The notes beneath the pieces are model-generated. The model made no database searches, was not told the origin of the DNA, and was given only the letters and a program-made list of their open reading frames with translations. From the NCBI RefSeq assembly GCF_001514195.1, contig NZ_KQ948738.1:87207-151206 (forward strand): DNA of 64,000 nt, in the 5' to 3' direction. Made by a program: the position numbers and the translations under genes. Below, piece after piece: positions 16,181-26,037 of this stretch (position 1 is the first letter of the stretch; the number at the start of each line of letters is the position of its first letter). Source of the stretch: Streptomyces griseorubiginosus. Lineage in GTDB: Bacteria > Actinomycetota > Actinomycetes > Streptomycetales > Streptomycetaceae.

Positions 16181-17077
16181 GTGGCGATCCCCGAACCGAA
16201 CCACACCGGAACCGTCGACTTCAACGGGCATTCCACCTGGTACCGGATCACGGGCGAGCCGGGCAGGACACCCCTGGTGGTCCTGCACGGCGGCCCCGGC
16301 GCCGGCCACCACTACACGCTCAGCATCGCGGGCATCTCCCGGCAGGGCCGGCCCGTGATCCACTACGACCAGCTCGGCACCGGGTTCTCCACCCATCTGC
16401 CCGACAAGGGGGCCGACTTCTGGACCGTCCAGCTCTTCCTCAACGAACTGGACAACCTGCTCACAGAGTTGGGCATCGCCGACGGGTACCACATTCTCGG
16501 CCAGTCCTGGGGCGGCATGCTCGCCGCCGAGCACGCGGTACGGCGCCCCGCCGGCCTTCGGGGACTGGTCATCGCCAACTCCCCCGCGTCCATGGGGCTG
16601 TGGCTGGCGGCGGCCGCCGAGCTGCGCGCCGCGCTTCCCGAGAAGGTCCAGCGCACGCTGTACGCCCACGAGGCGGCCGGGACCACGGACCACCCCGACT
16701 ACCGGGCGGCCGAACAGGTCTTCAACGAACGGCATGTGTGCCGCCTGACCCCCAACCCGCCCGAGGTGCAGGCCACCTGGGACAACATCGCGGCCGATCC
16801 GACCGTGTACCACACGATGAACGGCCCCAACGAGTTCCATGTCGTCGGCACCCTCAAGGACTGGTCCGTCATCGACCGGTTGCACCTGATCGAGGCACCG
16901 ACCCTGCTGGTGTCCGGCCGCTTCGACGAGGCGACCCCCGAGACCGTACGCCCCTTCGCCGACCACATCCCCGATGTGCGCTGGCACATGTTCGAGCACT
17001 CGAGCCACATGCCGCACGTCGAGGAGGAGGAGCTCTACCTCCGGATCGTCGGCGAGTTCCTCGACTCCACCGACTGA
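16181..17077 (+). CDS. Proline iminopeptidase-like alpha/beta hydrolase (peptidase family S33)
   Basis: A 298-aa cytosolic hydrolase that should cleave N-terminal proline or related amino-acid amides. The oxyanion motif HGGPGAGH is at residues 36-43 and the nucleophile elbow GQSWGG at 107-112 (Ser109). The acid/base residues fall in SGRFDEATPE and FEHSSHMPHVEE near the end. Length matches the family. GTG 16181 follows GGGAGG by six bases; the upstream open frame contains the operator and is rejected as coding. It is the first gene of a six-gene run with an oligopeptide ABC transporter, so it likely trims imported peptides or amides. Confidence 0.85.
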   Translation: MAIPEPNHTGTVDFNGHSTWYRITGEPGRTPLVVLHGGPGAGHHYTLSIAGISRQGRPVIHYDQLGTGFSTHLPDKGADFWTVQLFLNELDNLLTELGIADGYHILGQSWGGMLAAEHAVRRPAGLRGLVIANSPASMGLWLAAAAELRAALPEKVQRTLYAHEAAGTTDHPDYRAAEQVFNERHVCRLTPNPPEVQATWDNIAADPTVYHTMNGPNEFHVVGTLKDWSVIDRLHLIEAPTLLVSGRFDEATPETVRPFADHIPDVRWHMFEHSSHMPHVEEEELYLRIVGEFLDSTD

Positions 17078-17094
17078 CACGGGAGTTGTCCGCC

Positions 17095-18813
17095 ATGTCC
17101 CGCACCACCAGACGCATCGCGCCGGCCGCAGCCGTTGCCGCCCTCGCCCTGACCGCCGCCTGTTCGTCCTCCTCCGACTCGGGGTCCTCCTCCGCGCCGA
17201 GCTCGTCCGGCTCCGGTTCCTCCGCGTTCCAGGCCCAGCACAAGGGCGGCACGCTCAAGCTCGTCGCCCACGCGGCTGCGGGCAGCTTCGACCCGCAGGT
17301 CAACTACACGCTCCAGTACTGGCAGTTGTTCCAGTCGATGTACGACGGGCTGCTCGCCTTCAAGAAGGTCGGCGGGCAGGAGTCCTTCACGGTCGTGCCG
17401 GACCTGGCCACCGCGATGCCGAAGGTGACCAACGGCGGCAAGACATACACCTTCACGCTCCGCAAGGGCATCACCTTCTCCAACGGCAAGCCGCTGACCA
17501 CGGACGACGTGGTGGCGTCGTTCCAGCGCATCTTCAAGGTCTCCAGCCCCACCGCGGGCACCTTCTACAACGGCATCGTCGGCGCCGACGCCTGTCTCAA
17601 GACGCCCGCCTCCTGCACCCTGCCGAAGGGCGTGATCGGCGACGCCAAGACGAACACCGTCACCATCAATCTGACTGCCCCGGATCCCGAGTTCGAGTAC
17701 AAACTCGCCGTCCCGCACGCCGTCGTCGTACCGAAGGACTCACCCACGAAGGACGCCGGGACCAAGCCGCTGCCGACGACCGGCCCCTACACGGCGGCCT
17801 CGTACGACCCCAACCGGGCGCTGAAGCTGGTGCGCAACCCGCACTTCAAGGAGTGGTCGCGGGAAGCCGAACCGCAGGGGTACCCGGACGTCATCGACTA
17901 CACCTTCGGCCAGACGGTCGAGTCCGAGGTGACCGCCGTGGAGAACGGCCAGGCGGACTGGATGTTCGACGCCCCGCCCGCCGACCGGCTGAGCGAGATC
18001 GGCACCAAGTACGCCTCCCAGGCGCATGTGAACCCGCTGACAGCCTTCTGGTACGCCACGCTGAACGTCCACATGGCCCCGTTCGACAACAAGCTGGCGC
18101 GGCAGGCGATCAACTGGGCCGTCGACCGGTCCGCCGTGGTACGGCTGTACGGCGGCACCAACCTCGCCTCCCCCGCCTGCACGATCCTGCCGCCTGGCTT
18201 CCCCGGACACGTCAACTCCTGCGACTACACCAAGGGCGGCGGTACCACCTGGAGGGCGGCGGACCTCGCCAAGGCGAAGGCGCTGGTCAAGCAGTCCGGT
18301 ACGGCCGGGCAGGAGGTCGGGATCGTCGTGCAGGACGACGACGTCAACAAGTCGATCGGGCAGTACCTCCAGAGCCTGCTCACCCAGCTCGGCTACAAGG
18401 CGACGCTCAAGCCGCTCTCGGGGAACATCCAGTTCACCTACATCCAGAACACCAAGAACAAGGTGCAACTGGCCCTGACGTCCTGGTACCAGGACTATCC
18501 GGCGGCCTCGGACTTCCTCAACGTGCTGCTCTCCTGCGCGAGTTACCACCCTGGCAGCGACTCCAGCATCAACATCTCCGGGTTCTGCGACAAGACGGTC
18601 GACGCGCGGATGCAGGCGGCGATCAAGACCTCGCAGACCGACAAGGCAGGCGCGGACAAGCAGTGGGGGGCCGTCGACCAGCAGATCATGGGCGAGTCGC
18701 CGGTCGTCCCGCTGATCAACCCGAAGCTGATCGACTTCACCTCGACCCGGGTCGGCAACTACCGGTTCAGCAAGCAGTTCTACATGCTGGTCGGGCAGCT
18801 GTGGGTGAAGTGA
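17095..18813 (+). CDS. Oligopeptide ABC transporter, family 5 solute-binding lipoprotein
   Basis: A 572-aa secreted lipoprotein. The lipobox LTAAC gives Cys23 as the lipidated residue, followed by a Ser-rich linker. The mature part carries the DppA/OppA signature: GGTLKLVAHAAAGSFDPQ, LATAMPKVTNGGKTYTFTLRKGITFSNGKPLTTDDVV, and FWYATLNVHMAPFDNKLARQAINWAVDR. It captures peptides or similar solutes outside the membrane and passes them to the permease pair encoded next. ATG 17095 has GGGAG upstream and lies 17 bases after the iminopeptidase gene. Its TGA overlaps the next start by four bases, indicating translational coupling. Confidence 0.9.
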   Translation: MSRTTRRIAPAAAVAALALTAACSSSSDSGSSSAPSSSGSGSSAFQAQHKGGTLKLVAHAAAGSFDPQVNYTLQYWQLFQSMYDGLLAFKKVGGQESFTVVPDLATAMPKVTNGGKTYTFTLRKGITFSNGKPLTTDDVVASFQRIFKVSSPTAGTFYNGIVGADACLKTPASCTLPKGVIGDAKTNTVTINLTAPDPEFEYKLAVPHAVVVPKDSPTKDAGTKPLPTTGPYTAASYDPNRALKLVRNPHFKEWSREAEPQGYPDVIDYTFGQTVESEVTAVENGQADWMFDAPPADRLSEIGTKYASQAHVNPLTAFWYATLNVHMAPFDNKLARQAINWAVDRSAVVRLYGGTNLASPACTILPPGFPGHVNSCDYTKGGGTTWRAADLAKAKALVKQSGTAGQEVGIVVQDDDVNKSIGQYLQSLLTQLGYKATLKPLSGNIQFTYIQNTKNKVQLALTSWYQDYPAASDFLNVLLSCASYHPGSDSSINISGFCDKTVDARMQAAIKTSQTDKAGADKQWGAVDQQIMGESPVVPLINPKLIDFTSTRVGNYRFSKQFYMLVGQLWVK

Positions 18814-19826
18814 CCCTCGCCCCGTCGGCAGGGGCCCGGCGCTCGCCGGGCCCCTGGCGGACCGCCGCCGGCGACCTGCTGCGCAACAGGTCCGCCCTGG
18901 CCTCGGCCGCGGTCCTTCTCCTCGTCGTGCTGGCGACGGTGTGCGCCCCGCTCTACGCGGACCACATCGCCCACACCGACCCCTTCCAGTCCCACGTCTC
19001 CGGCACCACCGTGGTCGACGGGAAGACCGTGCCGGTGCTCACCCCGAGCAGCACCGGCCTCGGTCTCGGCGTCACCCCGATCGGTCCGACCTGGGACCCC
19101 GCCCACTACTTCCTCGGCGCCGACAACCAGGGCCGCGATGTCATGGCCCGGCTGCTGTACGGCGGCCGTACGAGCCTGTTCATCGGGTTCACGGCGGCGC
19201 TGCTCACCTGCGTCCTCGGCACGGCCGTGGGGGTCGTCGCCGGGTACGCGGGCGGGGTCTTGGACGCGGTCATCTCCCGGGTCCTGGACGTCATCTGGGC
19301 GTTCCCGGTGTACCTGCTGGCCATCTGCCTTTCGGTGGTGCTGCTCACCAACGGCCTGAAGCTCGGCCCACTCACCGTCGACGCCGGGAGTCTGTGGCTG
19401 CCCGTCGCGATCATCGCGGCGATCTACGTGCCGTACATCGCGCGGCCGTTGCGCGGTCAGGTGCTGGTGCTGCGGAACAAGGAGTACATCCAGGCGGCCG
19501 TCGGCTCCGGTGCGCCCACCCCACGCATCCTGCGCCGGGAGGTGCTGCCGAACGTGGTGCCCACGGCACTCGTGTTCGTGCCGTTGATGACCGCGCTGGC
19601 CATGCTCACCGAGTCGGCGCTGTCCTTCCTGTCCGTCGGCGTCCAGCCTCCCGACGCCAGTTGGGGCACGATCATCGAGGACGGTCTGGGGCTCCTCTAC
19701 ACCAGGCCCGCCGTGACCATCGCGCCCGGCCTGCTGATCGCGCTGACGACGGCCGCACTCAACGTCCTCGGCGACGGGGTACGTGACGCGCTCGACCCGG
19801 GCGCCCGGCTGCGCGGAGGGGTGTGA
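18810..19826 (+). CDS. Oligopeptide ABC transporter permease (DppC-like)
   Basis: A 338-aa inner-membrane permease. The first helix lies at about residues 29-48 (SALASAAVLLLVVLATVCAP), a long extracellular segment follows with HYFLGADNQGRDVMARLLYGGRTSLFIG, and the EAA loop contains NKEYIQAAVGSGAPTPRILRREVLPN. That order is the DppC/OppC type. GTG 18810 overlaps the preceding TGA (GTGA), so translation is coupled to the binding protein. The residues between the first helix and the GRD motif are longer than in typical DppC, with an extra VVDGKTVPVLTPSS segment. Confidence 0.88.
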   Translation: MTLAPSAGARRSPGPWRTAAGDLLRNRSALASAAVLLLVVLATVCAPLYADHIAHTDPFQSHVSGTTVVDGKTVPVLTPSSTGLGLGVTPIGPTWDPAHYFLGADNQGRDVMARLLYGGRTSLFIGFTAALLTCVLGTAVGVVAGYAGGVLDAVISRVLDVIWAFPVYLLAICLSVVLLTNGLKLGPLTVDAGSLWLPVAIIAAIYVPYIARPLRGQVLVLRNKEYIQAAVGSGAPTPRILRREVLPNVVPTALVFVPLMTALAMLTESALSFLSVGVQPPDASWGTIIEDGLGLLYTRPAVTIAPGLLIALTTAALNVLGDGVRDALDPGARLRGGV

Positions 19827-19828
19827 CC

Positions 19829-20797
19829 ATGCTTGCCTTCGCCCTCAAGCGCTTCGGCTCGGCCCTGCTGGTGATGTTCGCGATCAGTGTGCTGGTGTTC
19901 CTCATCTTCTTCGCCACTCCGGGGGTCGACCCGGCGGCCCGTATCGCCGGCCGCAACGCCGACCCGGCCACGCTCGCCCAGGTGCGGCACTCCTTCGGCC
20001 TGGACCGGCCGATGCCGGTCCGCTATCTGCTGATGATGCGTCATCTGCTGATCGACCGGGACCTGGAGTCGTTCGTCAACCGCGGCTCGCGGGTCATCCC
20101 GCAGATCCTCCAGGCCACTCCGGTGACGCTGTCGCTGGTCGTCGGGGCGGCCCTGATCTGGATGACGGCCGGCATCCTCATGGGCACCGCGGCGGCCACC
20201 CTGCGCGGCAGAGCCGCCGACCCGCTGATCATGCTCGTCGGTGTGGTCGGCGTCTCGCTCCCGGCCTACTGGCTGGGCGAGGTCGTCAACCTCCTCACCC
20301 AGAAGCAGTTGCACGACTCGCTGTTCTCCTGGGTGCCCCCGCCCGGCTACGTCGGCCTCGGGCAGGACCCCGGTCAGTGGGCGCTGCACATGCTCTTCCC
20401 CTGGCTGACCCTGGCCCTGCTGTACGCCGGGATCTACGCCCGGCTGCTGCGCGGGGAGGTCGTCACCGCGCTGAACGAGGACTACGTCCGTACGGCCCGC
20501 GCCAAGGGCCTGTCCGAGCGGCGCATCCTGATCCGGCACGCCCTGCGCTGCTCGCTGATCCCGATCGTGTCCCTGTTCGGCCTGGACTTCGGGGCGCTGG
20601 TGGGCGGTGCGGCCCTGCTCACCGAAGTGGTCTTCGGCCTGCCCGGCATAGGCAAGCTCACCTTCGACGCCCTCCAGAACCTGGACCTGCCCGTGATCAT
20701 GGGGACCGTGCTGTACGCGGCGTTCTTCGTGGTCCTCGCCAACGCCCTGGTGGACATCCTGTACGCACGACTCGATCCGAGGGCCCGCCATGCCTGA
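19829..20797 (+). CDS. Oligopeptide ABC transporter permease (DppB-like)
   Basis: A 322-aa six-helix permease with the DppB hallmarks: an N-terminal helix (FGSALLVMFAISVLVFLIFFATPG), an LDRPMPVRYLLMM segment, TPVTLSLVVGAALIWM, and the EAA loop NEDYVRTARAKGLSERRILIRHALRCSLIPIVS. ATG 19829 has GGAGGG eight bases upstream; GTG 19823 is an alternative that overlaps the previous stop. It partners the DppC-like permease and the two ATPases that follow. Confidence 0.88.
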   Translation: MLAFALKRFGSALLVMFAISVLVFLIFFATPGVDPAARIAGRNADPATLAQVRHSFGLDRPMPVRYLLMMRHLLIDRDLESFVNRGSRVIPQILQATPVTLSLVVGAALIWMTAGILMGTAAATLRGRAADPLIMLVGVVGVSLPAYWLGEVVNLLTQKQLHDSLFSWVPPPGYVGLGQDPGQWALHMLFPWLTLALLYAGIYARLLRGEVVTALNEDYVRTARAKGLSERRILIRHALRCSLIPIVSLFGLDFGALVGGAALLTEVVFGLPGIGKLTFDALQNLDLPVIMGTVLYAAFFVVLANALVDILYARLDPRARHA

Positions 20798-21847
20798 ACC
20801 GCTGCTGGACGTACGCGACTTGAGCGTGCGCTTCCGTACCCGCCAGGGGGTCGTCACCGCTGTCGACGGCATCTCGTTCTCCGTCGCGCCCGGTGAGGTC
20901 CTGGGCATGGTCGGCGAGTCGGGCTCCGGCAAGAGCGTGTCGATGCTGGCCGTGCTGAGGCTCCTCACCAACCCGAACGTCTCCGTGTCGGGCCAGGTCC
21001 TCTTCCGTGGGCGTGACCTGCTCACCCTGCCCGACAAGGAGATGCGCGCGGTACGCGGCCGGGAGATCGCGATGGTCTTCCAGGACCCGATGACCGCGCT
21101 GACGCCGGTGTACACCGTGGGCTGGCAGATCGCCGAGGCGATCCGGGCCCACGAACAGGTCTCCCGCAAGGAGGCGCGAGCCCGTGCGGTCCGGTTGCTC
21201 TCGGACGTCGGCATCCCCCACGCGGCCTCGCGGGCGCACGCCTATCCGCACGAGTTCTCCGGCGGGATGCGCCAGCGCGCGGTCATCGCGATGGCGCTCT
21301 CCTGCGGGCCCTCTCTGCTCATCGCCGACGAACCGACCACGGCGCTGGACGTCACCGTGCAGGCTCAGATCCTCGATCTGATGCGGGAGCTGAACAGCCG
21401 GGGCTCCGCGATGGTGCTCATCACCCACGACATGGGCGTGGTGTCCCAGATCGCCGACCGGGTGCTCGTGATGTACGGGGGCCGGGCGGCCGAACAGGGG
21501 CCGCGGCAGGCGGTGTTCCACCGTCCGCGGCACCCGTACACCTGGGCCCTGCTCGACTCGGTGCCGCGGGTCGGCGGGGCCCGGGTGCGGCGGCTGCCGA
21601 CCATCGCCGGCACTCCTGTCTCGCCGGGCGCGATCCCCGAGGGCTGCGCGTTCGCCCCGCGCTGCCGACTGCGGCACGAGCGATGCGCGGAACGGCCGGC
21701 GCTGACCGCGGGCAACGCTGAACCCACGCATCTGGACGCCTGCTGGCTCCCGGGCGAGGACCGCGCACGCCTCAGGGTGGCGGCCGACGGGGACCGCGCA
21801 CGACCCGATGCGGCGGCCGACGAGGACGTGAACAGGGAGGTGGCGTC

Positions 21848-21851
<4 letters not shown>
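20790..21851 (+). CDS. Oligopeptide ABC transporter ATP-binding protein (DppD-like)
   Basis: A 353-aa ATPase. It has Walker A GESGSGKS, a Q-loop MVFQDPMTALTP, signature FSGGMRQR, Walker B LLIADEPTTALD and the H-loop ITHDMG. The C-terminal oligopeptide-transporter domain includes Cys-rich segments (GCAFAPRCRLRHERC) of the kind that bind an Fe-S or zinc site in DppD-type proteins. It overlaps the DppB-like gene by eight bases. The C-terminus has an acidic/Arg-rich tail of low complexity. Confidence 0.9.
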
Positions 21852-22864
<1,013 letters not shown>

Positions 22865-22921
22865 GGAACCGGGGCCGGCCCGGGGTCTGCAGCCCCCAGG
22901 TGGCCGACCCGGCCGTCAGGT

Positions 22922-23392
22922 TCAGCCGAACTGGCCCACGACGTAGTCGCCGGCCGGCTGCTGGGTGAGGACGTTCAGCCGGTTGAAGGCGTTGATGACG
23001 GCGATCAGGGAGACCAGGGCGAGGAGTTGCTCCTCGTCGTAGTGCTTGGCGGCGTTCTCCCAGACCTCGTCGGACACGCCGGTCCCGTCGGCGAGGCGGG
23101 TGCCCTGCTCGGCGAGCTCCAGCGCGGCGCGCTCGGCCTCGGTGAAGACCTTGGCCTCACGCCAGGCGGCGACCATGTGGAGGCGCTGCGCGGTCTCGCC
23201 CGCGGCGGCGGCCTCCTTGGTGTGCATGTCGAGGCAGAACCCGCAGCCGTTGATCTGGCTGGCGCGGATCTTCACCAACTCCTGTGTGGTCAGCGGCAGT
23301 CCCGAGTCCGTGACCACCTTGCCCGCGGAGGCGAAGTGCTTCAGCAGCTTGCCGGCCAGCGGGCTGGTGAAGACGTTGAGTCGGGCTTCCAT
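22922..23392 (-). CDS. AhpD-like / carboxymuconolactone decarboxylase family protein
   Basis: A 156-aa helical protein with the AhpD-type active site GCGFCLDMH (redox CxxC with the following His) and the HMVAAWREAKVFTEAERAALELAE segment typical of small alkylhydroperoxidase-like CMD proteins. Such proteins act as peroxidase-type thiol enzymes in oxidative defence. ATG 23392 has AAGGAG seven bases upstream. An ECF41-like promoter motif lies at 23433-23459, and CMD-family proteins are one of the classic ECF41 sigma target classes. The cognate sigma gene is not in this window. Confidence 0.88.
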   Translation of the reverse strand: MEARLNVFTSPLAGKLLKHFASAGKVVTDSGLPLTTQELVKIRASQINGCGFCLDMHTKEAAAAGETAQRLHMVAAWREAKVFTEAERAALELAEQGTRLADGTGVSDEVWENAAKHYDEEQLLALVSLIAVINAFNRLNVLTQQPAGDYVVGQFG

Positions 23393-23432
23393 GGTGTGCT
23401 CCTTCTGCCGTGGTCGATGGCTACACACCTAT

Positions 23433-23459
23433 GACTGAAGAGCCCGACGGTTTGTGACA
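23433..23459 (-). promoter_or_regulatory. ECF41-type sigma factor promoter
   Basis: On the minus strand TGTCACA (23459-23453) is followed after exactly 16 bases by AGTC (23436-23433). The published ECF41 consensus is TGTCACA in the -35 and CGTC in the -10 region, upstream of CMD-, oxidoreductase- and epimerase-type genes. Predicted transcription would start about 30 bases before the AhpD-like gene. Confidence 0.5.
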
Positions 23460-23486
23460 CGGACGAATGTGACCTGCGTCTCCCGC

Positions 23487-24188
23487 CTACTCGCCGTAGG
23501 CCTGCTTCCAGCGCCTGCGGTGGCGGGCGTCGCCCTGGCCGCGGCCGTTCACCTCGCTCAGGGACATCAGCGAGGCCCCGTTGTTCCACAGGCCGAGGTG
23601 GTCGCGGTGCACGGCGAGGATGTCGTGCTCCAGCGCGAACCTCTCGGAGGGGCCGGTGAAGCGCGAGGTCGTCACGAGCACGGCCAGGTCGGCGCGGAAG
23701 TGCAGCCGGGCGCCCAGCAGTTCGCGCAGTTCGCGGTTGGGGATGGCGCGGTGCGGTGCGTAGCGCTTGCACTGGACGACGATCGTGCGGCCGTCCGGCA
23801 GCCGTGCGAGGACGTCGGCGCCGTTGTCGCCCGCACCGCCCACGCGCCGGACCTCCGTGCAGCCGTCCCTTCGGCACAGGTCCGCGACCAGTTCCTCGAA
23901 CTCGGTGCCCGTCATGGCGTCCACCTCGGCGAGGGTGCGCCGCCCCGCCCGCACCGCGTCCTCCCGACGCCAGTCACGATCCCGGCTGCGCAGAAGCCGG
24001 TCCGTGCGCCACAGTCGCAGGCCGACGGCCACGAGGATACGGACCAGCAGGAAACCCAACACATACGGCCACACGTGGGACCAGTACGTCATCACGACGA
24101 CCAGTGCCGCCGCGCCGCCCACCTCACCCCACTTGACCCGCTGCATCCGCCGCCGGACAGCGGCCGCACCCCATCGACGCGTGGCCAC
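23487..24188 (-). CDS. Membrane-anchored Mrr-family restriction endonuclease-like protein
   Basis: A 233-aa protein with two N-terminal transmembrane helices (about residues 23-40 and 42-57) followed by a PD-(D/E)XK Mrr_cat domain. Active-site residues are visible: FEELVADL, GADVLARL (Asp125) and VVQCK (Gln139, Lys141). GTG 24188 has GGGGAGG five bases upstream. Frames open much further upstream but only through the tandem repeats, and I reject that extension. Mrr domains cleave modified or foreign DNA; the membrane tether suggests action at the point of DNA entry (inference). No methylase is adjacent. Confidence 0.8.
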   Translation of the reverse strand: MATRRWGAAAVRRRMQRVKWGEVGGAAALVVVMTYWSHVWPYVLGFLLVRILVAVGLRLWRTDRLLRSRDRDWRREDAVRAGRRTLAEVDAMTGTEFEELVADLCRRDGCTEVRRVGGAGDNGADVLARLPDGRTIVVQCKRYAPHRAIPNRELRELLGARLHFRADLAVLVTTSRFTGPSERFALEHDILAVHRDHLGLWNNGASLMSLSEVNGRGQGDARHRRRWKQAYGE

Positions 24189-24830
24189 GACGGCCTCCCC
24201 TCCCCCGCTTCTCCTGCCGAGAAGTCTGGGCAGGTCGGGGCGGCGCGGGTAGGGGGCGAGTCGGCCATGTCCGGATGCCGAGGAGGGGCGGGGTGGGATG
24301 CGGGCAGGTACGGGGGGCTGACGCGGGCGGGCAGGCGGTCGGAGGCAGGGAGGCGCGCAGGTGCAGGGGGCTGACGCGGGCGAGCGCTCGGCCGGAGGCA
24401 GGCAGGCGCGCAGGTGCAGGGGGCTGACGCGGGCCGGCACTCTGCCGGAGGCAGGCAGGCGCGAGGCCAAACGCAGGCAGCGCGCTGTTGGAGGCGCGGA
24501 GGCGCGCAGGCGGACGCGAGGAGGCGGGCCGGTCGCAGCCGCGCAGGCACAAGGTCGGACGCCAGCAGGCGCGACAGCGCACGCAGACAAGCGCCAGGGC
24601 GAACGCGAGAAGGCATGCGCTCAGCGCCGCAGAGGCACAAGGCGGGACACCAGCAAGCGCGACGGCGGACGTCAGAAGGCATGCGGTCGGCGCCGCGGAG
24701 GCACCTGGTCGGACGCCAACAGGCGGGCGCCGCGGGTGCCGTAAGCGCCCGACCAGCGGTCACGGACGGCCGGGTCCGGGCGCGGGTCGGCCGCGATGCC
24801 CGAGGGCACCGCGGCCGGTCGGCGGGCGGG
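24189..24830. repeat. Repeat-filled 640-base spacer (53-bp and ~45-bp units)
   Basis: CTGACGCGGG recurs at 24318, 24371 and 24424, marking three near-identical copies of a 53-bp unit (about 24300-24465). Downstream, a ~45-bp unit beginning GCCGC..AGGCAC occurs at about 24538, 24626 and 24692, interrupted by unrelated segments. Open frames run through in several phases only because the repeats lack stops. No gene is supported here. Confidence 0.75.
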
Positions 24831-25889
24831 TCAGCCCTGGACGGGCTTGCCGCGGCCCCAGCCCCAGGCGAGCCGGTCGGCGCCGGACCTGTTGGTGGTC
24901 TCCAGCCATGGCCGGGCCGCCGGACCGACGAGCTTCTGGATCGAGTAGATGTCGTCGGTGCGCAGGCCGGGCCAGTACACCGAGCCCATCTTCAGCTCGC
25001 GGAAGGTGTCGGTGGCGGCCTGGATGAAGTTGACGTAGTTGTCGTCCGGGGTCTTCACGTTGTAGTTCAGGCCGGTCGTCATCGGCGCGCCGAACTCGTC
25101 GGCCACCGTCCGGTTCGCGCAGTCGCCGATGCGGGTCTTCACGTCGGCCACCCACTCGTCGTAGGTGGCGTACGACTTCCAGAAGCCGTAGTCGTGCAGC
25201 GACAGGTAGGTCCCCTTCAGGCGCGGGTCGGCGCACACCGTGGTGACGTGGTCGTTGTAGCCGGCGCCGCTGACGAAGACGCGGTTGCGGGGGACGAACC
25301 GGTAGGTGTCCAGCCACTTGGCGGCGATGTCGGCCCACTGGGCGTCGGTGTAGCCGTGGGGCTCGTTCATCGGCTCGAAGTAGACCCGGGAGTTGTTCTT
25401 GTAGGCCTTGACGACGGTGTTCCACATGGGCCAGTAGGTGGCCTCGTCGTCGATGAAGCCGTCCCTGCGGTCTCCCGTGCCCTCCCAGTAGGACACGATG
25501 ACCTTGAAGCCCTGGGCCGTGGCCGCGTCGATGACGCCCCGGTACGACTTCCAGTACGAGCCGTTGACGGTGTACGGGTTGATCGGCAGTCGTACGGTGT
25601 TGGCGCCGAGGTTGGTGCGGAACGCCGCGATGACGCGGCTCGCCTTGGTGTAGGTCTGGGCGTAGGTGTCCGTGGTCGACAGGCCCGACAGCTGGAGCTC
25701 GTCGTCGGCGAAGTTGTCGCGCGGGTCGGCCCAGTTGACGCCCTTGAACTGGGTCGTGTCGGTGGTCGGCGCGGCGGCGGAGGCGGGACTGCCGGTGAGG
25801 CCGGCGGCGCTGATCGCGGCGATCGCGACGGCGACGAGGGAGGCACGCAGGTGGGGGGCGCGAGGGGAACTGGTGGGGGTCTTGCGCAT
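24831..25889 (-). CDS. Secreted GH5 endoglucanase (cellulase)
   Basis: A 352-aa extracellular glycoside hydrolase. Residues 1-40 are a signal peptide (basic start, hydrophobic core, SPASAAA). The family 5 landmarks follow: NTVRLPINP, the acid/base Glu176 in EPMNEPHG, LSLHDY, and the nucleophile Glu265 in VADEFGAP. No carbohydrate-binding module is present. A perfect 18-bp palindrome 26 bases upstream and a divergent LacI gene point to sugar-responsive repression. Exact substrate (cellulose or mannan) is not certain. Confidence 0.85.
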   Translation of the reverse strand: MRKTPTSSPRAPHLRASLVAVAIAAISAAGLTGSPASAAAPTTDTTQFKGVNWADPRDNFADDELQLSGLSTTDTYAQTYTKASRVIAAFRTNLGANTVRLPINPYTVNGSYWKSYRGVIDAATAQGFKVIVSYWEGTGDRRDGFIDDEATYWPMWNTVVKAYKNNSRVYFEPMNEPHGYTDAQWADIAAKWLDTYRFVPRNRVFVSGAGYNDHVTTVCADPRLKGTYLSLHDYGFWKSYATYDEWVADVKTRIGDCANRTVADEFGAPMTTGLNYNVKTPDDNYVNFIQAATDTFRELKMGSVYWPGLRTDDIYSIQKLVGPAARPWLETTNRSGADRLAWGWGRGKPVQG

Positions 25890-25914
25890 CGACCAAACCC
25901 TTTCCGGATGACAG

Positions 25915-25932
25915 CATGTTTACGTAAACATG
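25915..25932. promoter_or_regulatory. Perfect 18-bp LacI-type operator between GH5 and LacI genes
   Basis: CATGTTTACGTAAACATG is an exact palindrome centred on CG, 26 bases upstream of the GH5 start and 105 bases upstream of the divergent LacI start. Size and symmetry fit a LacI dimer site controlling both genes. Confidence 0.8.
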
Positions 25933-26037
25933 ACGGCGCCGGAATCGTGGCATCCGCTCCGGCGGCCGTCAAGGTTTCCCCCACGTAACATCCGGTGCGA
26001 TACGCAACACGTCCGTGCGCGTGTGAAGGAGGCAGCA

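Noticed and set aside
24189..24763. N-terminal extension of the Mrr protein or separate genes through the repeats
   Set aside because: All frames are open because of the repeat units, and the GTG at 24188 has a good ribosome binding site.
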